In this document: one piece after another, positions 35,384 to 42,191 of the stretch | How the letters are laid out: each line of letters starts with the position of its first letter | How positions within the stretch are numbered: the stretch's first letter is position 1 | Origin: DASYKT01 sp963718105 | GTDB lineage: Bacteria; Acidobacteriota; Blastocatellia; Pyrinomonadales; Pyrinomonadaceae | NCBI GenBank assembly: GCA_963718105.1 | Contig: OY970352.1 | Span: forward strand, 3,038,001 to 3,102,000 | Length of the DNA: 64,000 bases | Direction: 5' to 3' | The notes under the pieces: generated by a model | Seen by the model: the letters and a program-made list of their open reading frames with translations, nothing else | What the model was told of the DNA's origin: nothing | Databases searched by the model: none | Made by a program: the position numbers and the translations under genes

Positions 35384-36328
35384 ATGAAAGTAATTAACTT
35401 TACGAGTCTGAAATTTAAGGCTTATTTGTTGGCAGCAATGGTGTTGCTCAGCTTTGCCTCGGTTGTTTTTCCGCAGGCCGGCCCTTCGGACATTCCCGCT
35501 AACACCGGTTTTATTAACGATTACGCGAATGTGATCGACGCGAACATCAAAAGCGCTCTGGAAAAGAGGCTGAAAGATCTGCGTGACGGCACGGAGGCTA
35601 AGATCGAGATCGCCGTGCTGACCGTTAGAACCACCGGGGGGAAAGATATTTTTGATTACTCGCTGGCGGTGGCCCGCGATTGGAAGATCGGCTCGAAAGA
35701 GCAGGACAACCCTGCGCTGCTGCTGGTGATCGCTGTCGACGACCGCAAGTATTTCACCCAGGTAAGCCGCGACGCCGAAGGCGATATCCCGGACGGGCTG
35801 GCCGGACAGATCCAGCGGCAATATCTCGTCCCGGCTTTCAAGCAGGCGCAGTACGCAAAAGGGATCAACGACACGGTCGATGCCTATATCCGGCGCTTTG
35901 GCAGCGTCCGCGGTTTCGATCCGGTCACGCTGCAAAAGACCGAGGGCACCAGCGCGCCGCCCGTTACCGGCACGACAAAAAAAGGTTCGAGTGTGTTTGG
36001 CTGCGTTATCTGCGGCGGTATCATCGCGTTCATCATTTTTATTTTTGTCATGTCCGCGGTTTCACGGGCCGGCAAAAATCGCCGCTCCAGTTGGAACGGT
36101 GGCGGCTTTGGCGGATCGGGCAAGCGCAAGGGTGACGGGGACGGCGATTCGGTCTGGCCATGGATAATCGGCGGTGTGATCGGTTCGCTGCTCTCCGGCG
36201 GAGGCTCCGGCGGCAGTTCCGGCGGCGGGAGCGGCTGGGGAGACTCGTCCGGCGGCGGTGGCGGAGACTGGGGGGGTTTTGGCGGCGGCGGAGATTTCGG
36301 CGGCGGAGGCGCCGGCGGAGATTGGTAA
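35384..36328 (+). CDS. TPM-domain (YgcG-like) membrane protein
   Basis: This 314-residue protein has a signal peptide (about 1-27, ending FPQA). A TPM domain (about 36-190) holds INDYANVID, then EIAVLTVRTTGGKDIFDYS and DNPALLLVIAVDDRKYF. A membrane segment (about 210-232) and a Gly/Ser-rich tail follow. TPM proteins have been linked to photosystem II repair and, in bacteria, to envelope quality control, often beside LemA, as here. I chose the ATG at 35384 because it begins the signal peptide; the frame stays open further upstream inside the ZIP gene, but that part is a shadow. Confidence 0.87.
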   Translation: MKVINFTSLKFKAYLLAAMVLLSFASVVFPQAGPSDIPANTGFINDYANVIDANIKSALEKRLKDLRDGTEAKIEIAVLTVRTTGGKDIFDYSLAVARDWKIGSKEQDNPALLLVIAVDDRKYFTQVSRDAEGDIPDGLAGQIQRQYLVPAFKQAQYAKGINDTVDAYIRRFGSVRGFDPVTLQKTEGTSAPPVTGTTKKGSSVFGCVICGGIIAFIIFIFVMSAVSRAGKNRRSSWNGGGFGGSGKRKGDGDGDSVWPWIIGGVIGSLLSGGGSGGSSGGGSGWGDSSGGGGGDWGGFGGGGDFGGGGAGGDW

Positions 36329-36345
36329 CACCGAAAATAAGACAA

Positions 36346-37074
36346 ATGATACAAGACCAATTCAGAGCTTTTATTGACGACCTTAAGAATACGCACGGCG
36401 CTAATCTAGCCTCGGTTATTCTTTACGGCTCGGCGGCCTCAGGAGATTTTATCGCGCAGCGTTCGGATTACAATCTTCTGATCGCCTTAAAAAATATAAC
36501 GCCGGCCGATCTGCGCGCGGCGCAGGCGCCGATGCGCGAGTGGCACCGGATGGGGCATCACCTGCCGGTCTATTTCACTGTCGCCGAGGTAAAGGACGGG
36601 GCGGATGTCTTCCCTATCGAATTTCACCAGATGGAAAAAGCGCGCGTGGTGCTTTATGGCGAAGACGTCTTAGCGGGCGTTACTTTTACCGATGCGAACC
36701 TGCGCCACCAAACGGAATACGAACTGCGCAGCAAGCTTATCCAGCTTCGGCGGCACTATATTCCGGTGTCGACGTCGGCGGAAAAGCTCATCCAGTTGAT
36801 GAATGACAGCCTGGGCAGCTTTGTCGCGCTTTTCCGCGCAGTTTTGCTGCTGCACGATATTGAGCCTCCGTTATCAAAACCGGAGCTGATATCCGCCACG
36901 GAAAAACACCTGGGCCTTAATGCCACTGTTTTTGAACGCATCACCGACCTGCGCGCAGGAAACGGCGGCGACGCCAAAATGCCGACCGACGTAAAAGCGA
37001 ACGAACTTTTTGCCGAATATATGGAACAGATCGAGCGCGTGATAAACGCGGTCGATAAATTGAACAAAACTTAG
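36346..37074 (+). CDS. Nucleotidyltransferase-fold protein
   Basis: The 242-residue product has the Pol-beta/minimal nucleotidyltransferase signature YGSAASGD (27-34) and SDYNLLI (40-46). The second acidic residue of the usual D-x-D metal pair is Asn43. C-terminal residues (about 130-240) are helical, resembling the HEPN/KNTase-C-type partner domain. The substrate is unknown. It sits 17 bases after the TPM gene and before lemA, so it is probably co-transcribed with them. The ATG at 36346 was chosen because the upstream part of the frame overlaps the Gly-rich TPM coding region with low-complexity Arg runs. Confidence 0.8.
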   Translation: MIQDQFRAFIDDLKNTHGANLASVILYGSAASGDFIAQRSDYNLLIALKNITPADLRAAQAPMREWHRMGHHLPVYFTVAEVKDGADVFPIEFHQMEKARVVLYGEDVLAGVTFTDANLRHQTEYELRSKLIQLRRHYIPVSTSAEKLIQLMNDSLGSFVALFRAVLLLHDIEPPLSKPELISATEKHLGLNATVFERITDLRAGNGGDAKMPTDVKANELFAEYMEQIERVINAVDKLNKT

Positions 37075-37169
37075 ATCGTTAATTCTCGAGCGTCGAGCGT
37101 TATTAGATCGACAAATTGACGATAAGGCCGTGACAATTGACCTTTAACGAATTAAGGAGAATCAAAAAA

Positions 37170-37793
37170 ATGAAAAAAGCTTTATTTTTAATAGCAATAA
37201 TAGTGCTGGCCTTTGCCGCCAGCGGATGTAACTATAACGACCTGACCGCCAAGCAGCAAAATGTGAAAAAAGCCTGGGCCGATATTGAGACGCAGCTTCA
37301 GCGGCGCGCGGACCTGATCCCTAATATGGTCAAGACCGCGCAGATGGCGGGCATCCAGGAACAGGAAGTTTTCGGACAGATCGCTGAGGCTCGCAGCAAA
37401 TTACTGAACGCTTCGAGCGCCGCGCCGGCCGAAAGTAAAACCGCGGAACAGCGCCAGGCGGTGATCGACGCGTCGAACAGTTTTGGCGGCACCATCGGCA
37501 GGCTGCTTTCATTGCAGGAAAGCTACCCGGTCTTAAAGTCGAACGAAGCCTTTATGAAGGTGCAGGATGAACTGGCGGGCACGGAAAATCGGATCGCCAC
37601 GCGGCGCGAGGATTACAACACCAAGGTGAACGAATACAACACCGGCATCAAGCAATTTCCGGGCGTACTCACGGCAAGCCTGTTTGGATTTAAGGAAGAA
37701 CCGAATTTCAAAGCGGCGGAAGGAACTAATGTGGCGCCGGACCTCGGCGATCCGAATTCGATCAGAAAAAATCCGCCGCCCGCGAATAAATAG
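37170..37793 (+). CDS. lemA: LemA-family lipoprotein
   Basis: This 207-residue LemA protein starts with a lipoprotein signal (FLIAIIVLAFAASGC) with the lipidated Cys near residue 21. The conserved LemA core follows: NVKKAWADIETQLQRRADLIPNMV (abridged), then LQESYPVLKSNEAFMKVQDEL, GTENRIATRREDYN and YNTGIKQFPGVLTA. The helical hairpin fold is of unknown function, often paired with TPM proteins in envelope stress. AAGGAGA at 37154-37160 supports this ATG over an upstream ATG at 37137. Confidence 0.93.
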   Translation: MKKALFLIAIIVLAFAASGCNYNDLTAKQQNVKKAWADIETQLQRRADLIPNMVKTAQMAGIQEQEVFGQIAEARSKLLNASSAAPAESKTAEQRQAVIDASNSFGGTIGRLLSLQESYPVLKSNEAFMKVQDELAGTENRIATRREDYNTKVNEYNTGIKQFPGVLTASLFGFKEEPNFKAAEGTNVAPDLGDPNSIRKNPPPANK

Positions 37794-37848
37794 TTTTGAG
37801 TACCTGCTTTAGCAGGCTTTAGCCGCCTAAAGGCGGGACTCTAAACTT
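37792..37848. terminator. Hairpins after lemA, related to the repeat at 51100
   Basis: CCTGCTTTAGCAGG (37803-37816) is followed by GCCGCCTAAAGGCGG. The outer words AGTTTTGAG and CTCTAAACT match the element at 51100-51188. It starts within the lemA stop codon and lies between convergent genes. Confidence 0.5.
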
Positions 37849-38215
37849 AAAATCCGCGCGAGCTGCACATCGCGCAATGATCACAAGGCTTGCCGTCCGG
37901 TTCGAACGAGCAGGCCTTTTCTTTTTCGAAAAATTCTACCAGCTCATCGACGATGGCTTCGTTGATATTGAAGCGTTCCTGGCTGGGGTGTGAAGAGGTG
38001 ATCTGGACCAGCGGTTTTGCTTTCGGTGTAAAAATATTCTGCGTTTGCGCGGGCATTTTCGCCGCCGGGTTGCCGGCACGAATGTCCTGGTACATATGGT
38101 CGAGCCGCGATTGCAGATCGTCCCAGTTGCCCTCGTAGTTGTTGGCGCTTTCGCTGGTCTGCAAACGCTCGGCTATCCGGTCGGCCACTTTTTTTGCTTT
38201 ATCTTCGTTCGACAT
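37847..38215 (-). CDS. Small protein with C-terminal four-cysteine motif, end of BMC locus
   Basis: This 122-residue protein is not recognised. The N-terminal half is charged and helical (DKAKKVADRIAERLQ). The middle contains polar, disordered-looking sequence, and the last 20 residues carry C102-x8-C111-x2-C114-x2-C117, which could bind zinc or an Fe-S cluster. It is the last gene of the minus-strand microcompartment locus, 16 bases after the preceding gene. A role in the compartment is inference from position only. Confidence 0.7.
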   Translation of the reverse strand: MSNEDKAKKVADRIAERLQTSESANNYEGNWDDLQSRLDHMYQDIRAGNPAAKMPAQTQNIFTPKAKPLVQITSSHPSQERFNINEAIVDELVEFFEKEKACSFEPDGKPCDHCAMCSSRGF

Positions 38216-38231
38216 TAAACACTTTATTTAA

Positions 38232-38714
38232 CTATTTACAGGGTGTTTTATCAAAACTGATACCGCCCCGATCTTTTAAGCCCAGCAATTGGCCCTCAAT
38301 ATGAGAAGGCTGTTTCCGGACTATCTGCTTTAATCCTTCCGATTTGAAACTAATATGTCCGGTCTGTAATTCTATCTGCCAATCATACTCTCTTGATTTA
38401 TTATGTTCATTTTCAATTTCACCCAGCAAGTTAATACCTGCAACTTCTAAGTGGATATCCAGGCTATCGATATCTATGACCAGATCGTGACAGTTTTCAA
38501 ATATTAAAGTGCAAGGTGCTGTCCAGAACGTGAAATTAGAAGCGGGCAGTTCAGGCTGAACCCACTTAAAAATATAATCCAGATCAAAGATCAGTTCGTT
38601 CTTCCAAGGCTCCTGTTCGTCTATTTGCGTAGCAAAGCCGTAAATACAAGCATCATGCCAGCCCATAACCGAAAAATCTTTTTCAGTCCATATCGCTTTT
38701 TCCAATTGGTACAT
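38232..38714 (-). CDS. Uncharacterised protein, AT-richer than neighbours
   Basis: This 160-residue soluble protein is not recognised. It starts with WTEKDFSVMGWHDACIYGFA and ELIFDLDYIFKWV, followed by beta-rich sequence with many acidic and aromatic residues. It has no signal peptide. Base composition is lower in GC than the flanking shell genes, which hints at a separate origin. It lies between a vertex-protein gene and the Cys-motif gene on the same strand, so it is probably read with the BMC genes. Confidence 0.65.
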   Translation of the reverse strand: MYQLEKAIWTEKDFSVMGWHDACIYGFATQIDEQEPWKNELIFDLDYIFKWVQPELPASNFTFWTAPCTLIFENCHDLVIDIDSLDIHLEVAGINLLGEIENEHNKSREYDWQIELQTGHISFKSEGLKQIVRKQPSHIEGQLLGLKDRGGISFDKTPCK

Positions 38715-38738
38715 TTCGGAAGAACCTCTGGAAATGAA

Positions 38739-39023
38739 TTACTTCTCATCCGGCAATAGATCTATTCTATCAACCACCCCAATGATAGCCGAATCGATCG
38801 CCGCCCCGGCCTTTCCGGTCGCAGCCGTCGAAGCGCTCCAGCCCTCCTGTACGACAATGACGATATCGCCTTCGCCCGCGTCGACCGAATCGAGCGCCAG
38901 CATCGTTGTGTCGGTATCTTCGCCTTCGGGAGTTATCTGGCGGCAAAGCATTATCCGCGCCTGTTCATAACGCTGATTCTTCTGCGTGGCAACCACATTT
39001 CCGATGACGCGGGCTAAAAGCAT
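38739..39023 (-). CDS. BMC vertex protein (EutN/CcmL family), copy 1
   Basis: This 94-residue BMC-P protein forms pentamers that cap the vertices of microcompartment shells. Family landmarks are ARVIGNVVATQKNQ at the start, LALDSVDAGEGDIVIVVQEGWSA in the middle and DSAIIGVVDRIDL at the end. It is one of three vertex paralogues in this locus. A stretch of purine/pyrimidine inverted repeat separates it from copy 2. Confidence 0.95.
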   Translation of the reverse strand: MLLARVIGNVVATQKNQRYEQARIMLCRQITPEGEDTDTTMLALDSVDAGEGDIVIVVQEGWSASTAATGKAGAAIDSAIIGVVDRIDLLPDEK

Positions 39024-39028
39024 TTTAA

Positions 39029-39156
39029 GAAAGGAAAGGAGGGAAATGAAGGGAAATTAGTGGAATAAGGAAAAAAGGATGCTGACTTCTTGAATTCCAT
39101 TATTCCTCATTTCCGCTAATTTCTCTCCTTTCCCTTCATTTCCTCTATTCTCCCTT
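39029..39156. repeat. Long purine/pyrimidine inverted repeat between two vertex genes (family H)
   Basis: The left arm (39029-39070) is almost all purine (GGAAAGGAGGGAAATGAAGG). The right arm (39096-39156) is its imperfect complement. The right arm includes the last codons and stop of vertex gene 2 (39145-39147). Confidence 0.7.
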
Positions 39157-39426
39157 AGTATTTATGTGTTTCTCCGAATCTACTATTCCGACGATCGTGC
39201 AATCGGTCGGGGTGTTGTCTCGCTTAAAAGGAAACGATGCTTCCTTGCCGCGGCACCAGAAAACAATTTCGCCGACCCCTGCACCGACCGCGTCGAGCGC
39301 GAGCATCGGTTTGCCTTTCGGCGAGAGATCGGCGTGAAGTGTTTGTACGATAAGTATCTTGCGCCCGTTAAGCGATTCATTCTTGACCGTGGAAACTACG
39401 TTTCCGATAACGCGCGCAAGCTGCAT
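39145..39426 (-). CDS. BMC vertex protein (EutN/CcmL family), copy 2
   Basis: This 93-residue BMC-P paralogue has the landmarks ARVIGNVVSTVKNESLNGRK, MLALDAVGAGVGEIVFWCRG and TDCTIVGIVDSEKH. It differs from the other two copies in a KEASFPFKRDNTP loop. It follows the TPR-protein gene by 12 bases. Three different vertex proteins are typical of some environmental metabolosome loci. Its last residues (HINTKGE) are encoded within the inverted repeat. Confidence 0.95.
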   Translation of the reverse strand: MQLARVIGNVVSTVKNESLNGRKILIVQTLHADLSPKGKPMLALDAVGAGVGEIVFWCRGKEASFPFKRDNTPTDCTIVGIVDSEKHINTKGE

Positions 39427-39438
39427 ACTTAGATAAGG

Positions 39439-40443
39439 TCAACTTTGTTTCTTGAGTCCTTCGATCGCGGCCTTGATCTTATCGGCATCGCCGGCTTTGG
39501 GCATCATCTCAAGATATTTTTGCAGCTCGGCAATGGCCTCGGCGTTCTGTTTCTTCTGCATATAAATGCTGCCGAGGTATTTATGCGCGCCCGCCAGGTT
39601 TTCACCGCCTTTTAAAGAAAGCGCATATTTGAAAGCTTTTTCCGCGATATCTACCCTGTTCATTCCCATCATCGCGATGCCAAAGTTGTAATACGAAGCC
39701 GGAATATCGTTCTTTTGCTTCATTACATCCTGAAAGACAGACGCTGCCAATTCATAATTTTTCATTCCGATCAGCGTCATACCGTAGCTCATTTTGGCAT
39801 CGATAAAATCCGGCTTGGCCGCGATCGCTTTTTGAAAAGAGACCATCGCATTATCAAGATCATTTTGTTTTTGATACAGCAGGCCTTTCTCATAATGCGC
39901 CATCGCGAACTGCGGGTGGATCGTTATTGCTTCGTCGAGCAAAAGAATGGCGGCCTTGGGATCGCCGGTCTTCTCAGCGGCTTTTTGATACTTGGCCATC
40001 GCTTCCTTGGGGACGTCCTTAAACAGCGGGTTGGCGGAAAAATCGCCTTTCTTCTGTCCTTCATTACGGATATAAAGAACTACCGTTGCCGCCTGTCCTA
40101 AAGTTCCCTCGCGCGAGACAATGACATTCTCAGTCGCCGTCGGCAAGCCTTCGACCTTCGCCGAGATACTGTAGTTTCCGCTGGGGACGCCGCTGAATCT
40201 GAAAGTTCCTTCATCGTCCGTTTCCAACGAACTACTTGCGCCCGCAGTACTCGAATAGGAAACCCTGACACGCTTGGCGGGCAACCCGTCCGGCATCACT
40301 ACCTTCCCTGCAAGAGCATATCGGCCTTCATCCGGGCCGTTGCTTGCTGTGTTCCGATCACCATAGCCTTGCGCATTTGCGCCCGATGTAAACATGGCAA
40401 GGGCGAATGCCAGCATAACGATGTAATAAGAGTTCTTTTTCAT
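39439..40443 (-). CDS. Secreted TPR protein with carboxypeptidase-regulatory-like domain
   Basis: This 334-residue protein starts with a signal peptide (about 1-24, ending ANA). A beta-sandwich of the CarboxypepD_reg type (about 42-128: LAGKVVMPDGLPAKRVRVSY then GTFRFSGVPSGNYSISAKVEG) precedes four or five tetratricopeptide repeats (about 155-320). Such proteins usually act in the periplasm or at the surface as binding scaffolds. It is embedded between two shell-vertex genes with gaps of 12-13 bases, although export would keep its product away from a cytoplasmic compartment. Confidence 0.85.
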   Translation of the reverse strand: MKKNSYYIVMLAFALAMFTSGANAQGYGDRNTASNGPDEGRYALAGKVVMPDGLPAKRVRVSYSSTAGASSSLETDDEGTFRFSGVPSGNYSISAKVEGLPTATENVIVSREGTLGQAATVVLYIRNEGQKKGDFSANPLFKDVPKEAMAKYQKAAEKTGDPKAAILLLDEAITIHPQFAMAHYEKGLLYQKQNDLDNAMVSFQKAIAAKPDFIDAKMSYGMTLIGMKNYELAASVFQDVMKQKNDIPASYYNFGIAMMGMNRVDIAEKAFKYALSLKGGENLAGAHKYLGSIYMQKKQNAEAIAELQKYLEMMPKAGDADKIKAAIEGLKKQS

Positions 40444-40456
40444 ACTGCTACCTCTT

Positions 40457-40723
40457 CTAATTGAAATCTATCGTGTCAATGACCCCGATTATCGCCGAAT
40501 CGACGGGACAATCCTTGTTTCCTTCAGCCAACCGTGCTGAAGATCCGCCGACGATCAAAACCCTTTCGTGAAACCCGGCTCCGACCGTATCGACTGCCAC
40601 CAGGTAACCGCTCTGGTCGCTGCCGTCCAGATTTATCGGCTTTACGATAAGAAGCTTCTTGCCTGAAAGCCGCGGATCTTTCTGAGTCGAGACGACCGAG
40701 CCCAAAATGCGTGCAATTATCAT
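40457..40723 (-). CDS. BMC vertex protein (EutN/CcmL family), copy 3
   Basis: This 88-residue BMC-P protein has the landmarks ARILGSVVSTQKDPRLSGKK, VAVDTVGAGFHERVLIVGGSSA and VDSAIIGVIDTIDF. It is the first of the three vertex genes in transcription order, 75 bases after the BMC-H gene. The gap holds an inverted repeat. The Gly-Gly-Ser-Ser-Ala pore-side loop is the usual form. Confidence 0.95.
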   Translation of the reverse strand: MIIARILGSVVSTQKDPRLSGKKLLIVKPINLDGSDQSGYLVAVDTVGAGFHERVLIVGGSSARLAEGNKDCPVDSAIIGVIDTIDFN

Positions 40724-40734
40724 AATTAGATGCC

Positions 40735-40802
40735 AGATGTTAGAGGTTAGATGTTAGTATGCAAAAGATTCTAGCCTCTGACATCTGATCTCTGACATCT
40801 AC
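40735..40802. repeat. Inverted repeat between BMC-H and vertex gene 3 (family F)
   Basis: The left arm TAGATGCCAGATGTTAGAGG and right arm CCTCTGACATCTGATCTCTG pair imperfectly. The right end holds the stop codon of the BMC-H gene (40799-40801). Confidence 0.65.
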
Positions 40803-41077
40803 TTGGCGATTACCGGCAGATTTTCATCAACGCTCTGATGCGGGCGCGGAATAACGTGTACGCTCACCAGTTCGCCGACGCGGCGCGCCGCGGCTGCCCC
40901 GGCATCGGTCGCGGCCTTTACCGCCGCCACATCTCCGCGGACTATCGCCGTGACAAATCCGGCCCCGATCTTCTCATAGCCGATAAGCTGCACGTTGGCA
41001 GCTTTGACCATCGCGTCGGCGGCCTCGATCATCGCCACAAGTCCTTTAGTTTCAACCATTCCTAATGCTTCCTGCAT
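40799..41077 (-). CDS. BMC hexameric shell protein (BMC-H)
   Basis: This single-BMC-domain protein of 92 residues forms the flat hexameric tiles of a microcompartment shell. Landmarks are ALGMVETKGLVAMIEAADAM, the pore-lining KIGAGFVTAIVRGDV and the late AAARRVGELVSVHVIPRPH. It closely resembles the EutM/PduA/CcmK class. Only one BMC-H gene is present in the window; a complete shell needs this and the vertex proteins, and many loci also carry BMC-T trimers, which are absent here. Confidence 0.97.
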   Translation of the reverse strand: MQEALGMVETKGLVAMIEAADAMVKAANVQLIGYEKIGAGFVTAIVRGDVAAVKAATDAGAAAARRVGELVSVHVIPRPHQSVDENLPVIAK

Positions 41078-41251
41078 TTAGTTTCTCCTCTGAATATGAG
41101 TTCGCTAAAGTTTTCCTGAAATGAATACTACGAATTTAATCTTTAATACCCCGAAAATGCAACCGAACGGAGCGCCGAATTTATTCGGCACAACGTTAAA
41201 ATATTCGTCCGAGCCCTTGCTCACTCGCGGGCTTCTGCCCCATCTTTTCGA

Positions 41252-42034
41252 TCAAACATATTTCGGTTTGATGAATTTATGTTTTATCGCCCGCACGAAT
41301 CGAAAGATCGGCTTCATCGTGAATTTACGGTAAGGCTCGGTGAACTGCATTGAATTCAGATACCCGACGTAATTATTCAAAAGCATATTGCGAATATCTT
41401 CCGTATCGTGCAGCGGAAAATCGCCCAGCTCCAATACAAAGACAAAATCCGCGATATTGTAGGCCCGGAATTTCAAACCTTTTTCCTCGACCATCTTGAT
41501 GATCTCCCAAAGAGAGTTGTAGATGATCGCGGAATCATGAAACAGGACGGCGCCGTTTTCCGCCATCACCTCGAAGCAGAACTTAAAATCGCGCATCGCT
41601 GCTTCGTCGGTGTGTTCGCCGTCGATAAAACAAAGCTGCGGTTTTTCTTTTACCTCGCCGGGATCGATCTCGCTGACATCGCCTTCCAGGCAAATGATCT
41701 TGGCAGTGCCTTCTTCGGAAACTTCTCTCAAATTTCCCATCATCGTCTCGGTGGTATTATTCTTATAATTGCGGTCAAATCCGCTGACGTCCGGCGCGAT
41801 CGGCGGGCGCTTGTCGATCGAATAAATTTTGCGGCAGCGCTCGTCCTGCACATGCGGCTGCAAGCTTCCGCCCATATAGGAACCGATCTCCAGGTACGTA
41901 TATTCCGGCAGCAGTTCCCGTACGCCCTTTTGACAGGCCAGTAACGACCGCTTGTCGTTTTTTGTCAGCAGGCTTTCAACTTTTTCAAAAAGTTTGAGGT
42001 CCCTGTCCTTGATCAAAGTTTCGAAATTGTTCAT
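41252..42034 (-). CDS. SAM-dependent methyltransferase-like protein in the BMC locus
   Basis: About 260 residues from the ATG at 42034. The Rossmann motif I is YTYLEIGSYMGGSL, followed by KIYSIDKRPP, and CFIDGEHTDEAAMRDFKFC with LFHDSAI further on. This pattern fits class I (Methyltransf_24-like) enzymes. The C-terminal part (KPIFRFVRAIKHKFIKPK) is basic. Substrate unknown. The frame is open upstream to 42139, but that part coincides with inverted repeat E, so I use the inner start. It lies between the aldolase and BMC-H genes on the same strand. Confidence 0.8.
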   Translation of the reverse strand: MNNFETLIKDRDLKLFEKVESLLTKNDKRSLLACQKGVRELLPEYTYLEIGSYMGGSLQPHVQDERCRKIYSIDKRPPIAPDVSGFDRNYKNNTTETMMGNLREVSEEGTAKIICLEGDVSEIDPGEVKEKPQLCFIDGEHTDEAAMRDFKFCFEVMAENGAVLFHDSAIIYNSLWEIIKMVEEKGLKFRAYNIADFVFVLELGDFPLHDTEDIRNMLLNNYVGYLNSMQFTEPYRKFTMKPIFRFVRAIKHKFIKPKYV

Positions 42035-42083
42035 AGAAAATGATTGTTCAATATAAATTTGGCGCTGCTGATACCGCTCTTCT

Positions 42084-42156
42084 GAAATAGCTAAAAGATC
42101 ATAACTGATAGCTGAGAGATTCGATCTATCAGCTATCATCTCTAATCTATTCCGAA
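42084..42156. repeat. Inverted repeat, family E, copy 2
   Basis: This palindrome contains ATAACTGATAGCTGAGAGAT and ATCTATCAGCTATCATCTC, resembling the element at 3056-3125. It lies just before the methyltransferase gene. Confidence 0.6.
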
Positions 42157-42191
42157 TTAATATACCGCAAACGGCGCGCCAAAAATGCTCT

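Noticed and set aside
36160..36345. N-terminal extension of the nucleotidyltransferase
   Set aside because: The segment is an Arg/Gly-rich shadow of the Gly-rich TPM tail.
42035..42139. N-terminal extension of the methyltransferase
   Set aside because: It translates inverted repeat E and adds nothing to the conserved fold.
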